10,685 nucleotides of DNA from Bacteroidetes bacterium UBA6183 (GTDB lineage Bacteria > Bacteroidota > Bacteroidia > UKL13-3), in assembly GCA_002422865.1 (NCBI GenBank), contig DITN01000028.1, forward strand, positions 1,707-12,391. Direction: 5' to 3'. How positions within the stretch are numbered: position 1 is the first letter of the stretch; each line of letters opens with the position of its first letter. The position numbers and the translations under genes are program-made. This document shows positions 7,654-10,685 of the stretch, piece by piece. The notes under the pieces are model-generated. The model saw nothing but the letters and a program-made list of their open reading frames with translations, ran no database searches and was not told where the DNA came from.

Positions 7654-7696
7654 TAAAAAAAATGCCCTGGAGTAATTTACTTCAGGGCATTTTTGT
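7654..7696 (-). terminator. Rho-independent terminator of eno, possibly bidirectional
   Basis: Arms at 7661-7675 (aatgccctggagtaa) and 7677-7691 (ttacttcagggcatt) pair at 14 of 15 positions. On the minus strand, starting 20 bases after the eno stop, the hairpin is followed by a run of about eight T. The one imperfect pair is an A/C mismatch in minus-strand RNA but a G/U wobble in plus-strand RNA, where five T follow the stem. It should therefore also stop plus-strand transcripts, such as read-through from the DUF423 gene. Confidence 0.85.
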
Positions 7697-7711
7697 ATGA
7701 TTAAATAATGA

Positions 7712-9001
7712 TTACTTGATAAATTTGAAATCTCTACCCGGGTAGTAAGCATTTTTACCCAATTCATCTTCAATACGAAGTAATTGATTGTACTTGGCAA
7801 TCCTATCTGTGCGACTTGCAGAACCTGTTTTAATCTGACCACTGTTTAATGCAACTGCCAAATCAGCAATGGTAGTATCTTCTGTTTCACCACTGCGGTG
7901 ACTCATGATGTTTGTATAAGCATGACGGGTTGCTAAGTTAACTGCATCAATGGTTTCGCTTAAACTACCAATTTGGTTTACTTTAACTAAAATAGAATTG
8001 GCAACACCTTTATCAATACCTTTTTGTAAACGTTTGCTGTTGGTTACAAATAAATCGTCACCAACTAATTGTACATTACTACCAATCGTTTTGGTCAATT
8101 CAGCCCAACCTTTCCAATCGTCTTCGGCCATACCATCTTCAATGGAAATAATTGGGTATTTTTCGGTCCATTGTTTCCAATAAGCTACCATTGCAGATGA
8201 ATCCATTTCGCGTCCGTCCGATTTTTTAAAGGTATATAACCCTGTTTTTTCATCGTAAAACTCGGTGGTGGCGGCATCCATGGCAATGTAAATATCTTTA
8301 CCCGGTTTGTATCCTGCTTCTTCTATTGCTTTTAAAACAGTTTCAATCGCTTCTTCGTTCGATGGAATGTTAGGTGCAAATCCACCTTCATCACCCACAT
8401 TTGTACTGTAACCTTTTTTCTTCAACACATTTTTAAGGTGATGGAAAACCTCAGTACCCATGCGTAATGCTTCGCTAAAGCTATCTGCTTTAACCGGCAT
8501 AATCATAAACTCTTGAAAATCGATTGAGTTATCCGCATGTGAGCCACCGTTTAAAATGTTCATTAACGGTATAGGCAATGTATTGGCATTAACTCCACCT
8601 ACATAACGGTATAAAGGCATGTTGGCTTCAATGGCAGCAGCCTTAGCGCAAGCTAAAGAAACAGCTAAAATGGCGTTAGCTCCTAATTCAGCTTTATTAT
8701 CTGTTCCATCCAATTTAAGCATTAAACGATCAATTTCGTTTTGCTCAAACACATCAACACCCATTAATTTATCAGCAATGATTTTGTTTACGTTGTTAAC
8801 GGCTTTTAAAACACCTTTCCCCATAAACACCTTTTTATCACCATCGCGTAATTCTACAGCTTCGTGTGCTCCTGTGCTTGCACCGCTAGGAACAGCAGCA
8901 CGGCCTAATGCACCTTCTTCTGTTATTACTTCAACCTCAACAGTTGGGTTACCGCGAGAGTCTAAGATTTGTCTGGCATGAATGTCAATTATTGAACTCA
9001 T
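7712..9001 (-). CDS. eno: Enolase (phosphopyruvate hydratase)
   Basis: A complete 429-residue enolase, the normal bacterial length. It interconverts 2-phosphoglycerate and phosphoenolpyruvate in glycolysis and gluconeogenesis, in the cytoplasm, with Mg2+. The N-terminal domain starts IIDIHARQILDSRGNPTVEV (4-23) and carries the mobile loop SGASTG (39-44). In the barrel, H155 (GGSHADN) and E164 lie near the substrate, E205 (NVGDEGG) and K340 (ILVKVNQIG) are the acid/base pair, D242, E288 and D315 are the metal ligands, and H368-R369-S370 (MSHRSGETED) and K391 complete the pocket. All key residues are intact. The ATG at 9001 follows the carA stop by 46 bases, and I find no TAnnTTTG box in that gap, so transcription from carA is likely, although an unrecognised promoter is possible for so abundant an enzyme. 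A strong terminator follows. Confidence 0.99.
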   Translation of the reverse strand: MSSIIDIHARQILDSRGNPTVEVEVITEEGALGRAAVPSGASTGAHEAVELRDGDKKVFMGKGVLKAVNNVNKIIADKLMGVDVFEQNEIDRLMLKLDGTDNKAELGANAILAVSLACAKAAAIEANMPLYRYVGGVNANTLPIPLMNILNGGSHADNSIDFQEFMIMPVKADSFSEALRMGTEVFHHLKNVLKKKGYSTNVGDEGGFAPNIPSNEEAIETVLKAIEEAGYKPGKDIYIAMDAATTEFYDEKTGLYTFKKSDGREMDSSAMVAYWKQWTEKYPIISIEDGMAEDDWKGWAELTKTIGSNVQLVGDDLFVTNSKRLQKGIDKGVANSILVKVNQIGSLSETIDAVNLATRHAYTNIMSHRSGETEDTTIADLAVALNSGQIKTGSASRTDRIAKYNQLLRIEDELGKNAYYPGRDFKFIK

Positions 9002-9047
9002 ATGTTTAATTTTATTGGTTAATTGTTGTATTTAATTAGGGGTTTAT

Positions 9048-10148
9048 TTATTGCATCAGTTTAATAAAATCATCAAACAAATACCTGCTATCGTGAGGAC
9101 CTGGAGCTGCCTCGGGGTGATATTGAACGGAAAATGCTTTTTTGTCTTTTAAACGAATGCCTTCAACTGTGTTATCGTTTAAGTTAATATGGGTTACTTC
9201 TACATTTGGGTTTTTAGCCACATCTTCGGCCCTTACACTAAAACCATGGTTTTGAGAAGTAACTTCACATAAACCGGTAATCAGGTTTTTAACCGGGTGA
9301 TTCATACCCCTGTGGCCATTGTGCATTTTAAAAGTAGAAATACCATTGGCTTCAGCCAATATTTGGTGACCTAAACAAATGCCAAAAGTTGGAACATTAT
9401 TGGCCAAGATGGTTTTAACGGTATCTACCGCATAAGTCATGGTAGCAGGGTCACCTGGGCCGTTGCTCAGCATAATACCATCCGGTTTAAACTTCATTAA
9501 CTCGTCAAAACTTGTTTTACCATTAAATACGGCCAGGTAACAATCTCTTTCTGCCAAGCTGCGTAATATGTTTTTCTTCACACCAAAATCAAGCACGGCA
9601 ACACGTTTTGAAGCATCGGGGTTGCCCATGTGGTAAGTATTTTGGGTTGATACCTTTGACGATAACTCTAAACCTTCCATAGAAGGAACATTGTTTAGCT
9701 CGTGTAATAGTTCTTCAACCGTTTTGTTTTCGGCAGATATGATGGCATTCATTGCACCTTTGTTGCGCACGTGTCTTACTACCTCGCGGGTATCGATGTC
9801 GGTAATACCTACAATATTGTTTAAGGTGAAATAATCTTGCACACTCATACCGGCCATTTTACGTGAAAACGGAACGTTGAATTGTTTACACACCAAACCG
9901 GCAATTTTAATGTCATCCGATTCTACCTCTTCGGCATGAATACCATAGTTACCAATATGTACATTGGTTTGTAATAATATTTGGCCAAAGTAAGATGGAT
10001 CTGTGAATACTTCCTGGTAACCGGTCATACCGGTGTTAAAACAAATTTCTCCGGTGGTGGTACCTATTTTACCTATTGAGGTGCCTTTAAATACGGTGCC
10101 ATCTGCTAAAACTAAAACAGCTGGGAATTTATTGATGGATTTATTCAA
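9048..10148 (-). CDS. carA: Carbamoyl-phosphate synthase small subunit (glutamine amidotransferase)
   Basis: A 366-residue protein, close to the usual 360-385. CarA releases ammonia from glutamine and passes it to CarB, which makes carbamoyl phosphate for pyrimidines and arginine in the cytoplasm. The N-terminal domain holds VLADGTVFKG (13-22) and the block CFNTGMTGYQEVFTDPSY (36-53). The class I amidotransferase domain has SNGPGDP (228-234), the nucleophile Cys258 in FGICLGHQ, and His344-Pro-Glu346 in VQYHPEAAPG, so the catalytic triad is complete. The start appears to be TTG at 10148: an in-frame stop lies three codons upstream, the next ATG (codon 41) is inside the conserved domain, and eight residues before KFPAVLVLADG fit the family. 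A promoter box lies at 10166-10173. carB is not in the window. eno follows after 46 bases. Confidence 0.97.
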   Translation of the reverse strand: MNKSINKFPAVLVLADGTVFKGTSIGKIGTTTGEICFNTGMTGYQEVFTDPSYFGQILLQTNVHIGNYGIHAEEVESDDIKIAGLVCKQFNVPFSRKMAGMSVQDYFTLNNIVGITDIDTREVVRHVRNKGAMNAIISAENKTVEELLHELNNVPSMEGLELSSKVSTQNTYHMGNPDASKRVAVLDFGVKKNILRSLAERDCYLAVFNGKTSFDELMKFKPDGIMLSNGPGDPATMTYAVDTVKTILANNVPTFGICLGHQILAEANGISTFKMHNGHRGMNHPVKNLITGLCEVTSQNHGFSVRAEDVAKNPNVEVTHINLNDNTVEGIRLKDKKAFSVQYHPEAAPGPHDSRYLFDDFIKLMQ

Positions 10149-10165
10149 GGTTGTTTAGATTTTGG

Positions 10166-10173
10166 CAAAGATA
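10166..10173 (-). promoter_or_regulatory. -7 promoter box for carA (and probably eno)
   Basis: On the minus strand this is TATCTTTG, a full TAnnTTTG match. RNA would start near 10162, leaving about 14 bases before the TTG start at 10148. This leaves no room for an attenuator or PyrR-type leader. No clear -33 element is visible. Confidence 0.5.
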
Positions 10174-10412
10174 ATTAAAGGAATAAAAATGGCTAATTTA
10201 TTTTAAAAATTGCGTTTAATGGCAATAAACAAAAACAGCCGAATCTATCCGTTCATGTGGATGAACCGCCCGTATGCAGTAAAACAAACTACACAGTAAA
10301 AAATAAAACTACTCAATTGTGCCAAGGCAAAACTTGCGGGGGGGGATAGTTATGTGTTTGTTTAGGTTTAAAATTAAAGTTATTTTGGATGTGTTGATGA
10401 CAAGCCAATGAT
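10174..10412. other. Intergenic stretch without a recognisable gene
   Basis: About 240 bases between the carA promoter and the small plus-strand ORF. It holds a 26-codon frame (10219-10299, plus) that I do not trust, a small hairpin (gttcat at 10251-10256 with atgaac at 10261-10266), an 8-G run at 10338-10345 and the promoter candidate at 10357-10387. I see no tRNA, riboswitch or mobile-element end. Confidence 0.6.
10357..10387 (+). promoter_or_regulatory. Candidate Bacteroidota promoter for the small plus-strand unit
   Basis: A TTTG at 10357-10360 is followed after 19 bases by TTATTTTG at 10380-10387, one mismatch from TAnnTTTG. This is the spacing expected for -33 and -7 elements in Bacteroidota. 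RNA would start near 10391, about 22 bases before the ATG at 10413. It is the only candidate in the window with both elements in place. Confidence 0.4.
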
Positions 10413-10571
10413 ATGTTTAATATTGTTACAAAAATTAACGACACACGGACGGTACGTCCGCGTGAACGGGGGAATAACTTAGACCCAAAAGCTGCAAGAG
10501 AATTTATTGAAAAAGAGCTTATACGTGATGCTCAAAAATACATCCAATTTACATCAGACAAGTTAAACTAG
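10413..10571 (+). CDS. Possible 52-residue small protein, or part of a small RNA
   Basis: An ATG at 10413 opens a 52-codon frame ending in TAG at 10569-10571, with an in-frame stop five codons before the ATG. I do not recognise the product. Its first half is basic (TRTVRPRERG, 11-20). Its second half (about 25-46) looks like a charged amphipathic helix containing AAREFIEKELIRDAQKY (27-43). There is no signal peptide or membrane segment. Support for a real unit comes from the surroundings: a plausible promoter about 25 bases upstream and a perfect terminator 23 bases after the stop. No Shine-Dalgarno sequence is visible, which is normal for this phylum. The GC-rich stretch at 10441-10472 forms a hairpin and stands out from the AT-rich flanks, so the unit could instead be a noncoding RNA of about 240 bases. 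Confidence 0.35.
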   Translation: MFNIVTKINDTRTVRPRERGNNLDPKAAREFIEKELIRDAQKYIQFTSDKLN

Positions 10572-10594
10572 TTATTCTTAAATAAAAGCAGCTC

Positions 10595-10631
10595 AACGCC
10601 TTTGATATTGTTTATATCAAAGGCGTTTTTT
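10595..10631 (+). terminator. Rho-independent terminator of the small plus-strand unit
   Basis: Perfect 14-base arms aacgcctttgatat (10595-10608) and atatcaaaggcgtt (10614-10627) enclose the 5-base loop tgttt, and the second arm runs straight into more T (through 10631). On the minus strand no T run directly follows the stem, so the plus strand is the working direction. It needs a plus-strand transcript, and the only candidate in view is the unit at about 10391-10571. Confidence 0.85.
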
Positions 10632-10685
10632 ATATTATTGCTTATCAATATTTTATTTGCAAAATCGCATGTCCGTTATATTACC

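Noticed and set aside
7603..7842. A 79-codon minus-strand frame overlapping the eno 3' end
   Set aside because: It spans the eno terminator and overlaps enolase in another frame, with no family resemblance.
8619..8981. A 120-codon plus-strand frame
   Set aside because: It is the antisense shadow of the enolase N-terminal coding region; the minus-strand enolase is certain.
10219..10299. A 26-codon plus-strand frame upstream of the small unit
   Set aside because: It is too short, has no promoter or terminator of its own, and has no recognisable product; chance is the simplest explanation.
10149..10412. A pyrimidine-responsive leader or riboswitch for carA
   Set aside because: The consensus -7 box ends 18 bases before the TTG start, leaving no transcribed leader to fold, and no conserved aptamer pattern was seen upstream.
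10251..10472. A possible group II intron 3' end, suggested by scattered ccgtatg- and acgtccg-like words and G-rich runs
   Set aside because: No domain V hairpin with a tetraloop and bulge can be folded from these words, and no reverse transcriptase gene is nearby.
10669..10685. A possible start codon (ATG at 10669) of a further plus-strand gene
   Set aside because: Only five codons are visible before the window ends, and there is no convincing promoter or family signal, so it cannot be supported.

Overview
The window looks like a chromosomal housekeeping segment of a low-GC member of the Bacteroidota (Flavobacteriia, Sphingobacteriia or a relative). Three things point there. One gene encodes a DUF5723-type beta-barrel, a family I know mainly from this phylum. 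Several minus-strand genes are preceded by a TAnnTTTG box, the characteristic -7 promoter element of Bacteroidota. Start codons generally lack Shine-Dalgarno sequences. I see no transposase, integrase, CRISPR array, tRNA or rRNA.

Left part (1-6702, all minus strand). The 5' portion of a biotin carboxylase gene (accC type) runs off the left edge. Upstream of it in transcription order is a likely three-gene run for the cell envelope: a 911-residue membrane-anchored protein with a DUF3352-like N-terminal half and a beta-propeller C-terminal half, then a 547-residue lipoprotein of unknown function, then the 454-residue DUF5723-like outer-membrane barrel. The gaps are 48 and 22 bases. TAnnTTTG-like boxes precede the first gene, the lipoprotein gene (imperfect box) and accC.

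Middle (6786-7711). A plus-strand gene for a small DUF423 membrane protein diverges from the envelope run and converges, with only 6 bases between stop codons, on a minus-strand FtsB/DivIC-type division gene. The division gene has its own promoter box, so close to its ATG that the mRNA may be leaderless, and a perfect 16-base palindrome abuts that box. A strong hairpin terminator separates it from eno.

Right part (7712-10685). Minus-strand carA (carbamoyl-phosphate synthase small subunit) and eno (enolase) are 46 bases apart and probably cotranscribed. carA appears to use a TTG start just behind a good promoter box. The final 537 bases upstream of carA hold no long gene. They contain an 8-G tract, a plausible plus-strand promoter, a 52-codon ORF with a GC-rich hairpin inside it, and a textbook plus-strand terminator. 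This is the most likely place for an undescribed small gene or small RNA.

The metabolic genes are standard. The least explained parts are the envelope trio and the short plus-strand transcription unit at 10357-10631. Nothing in the window proves a new system.
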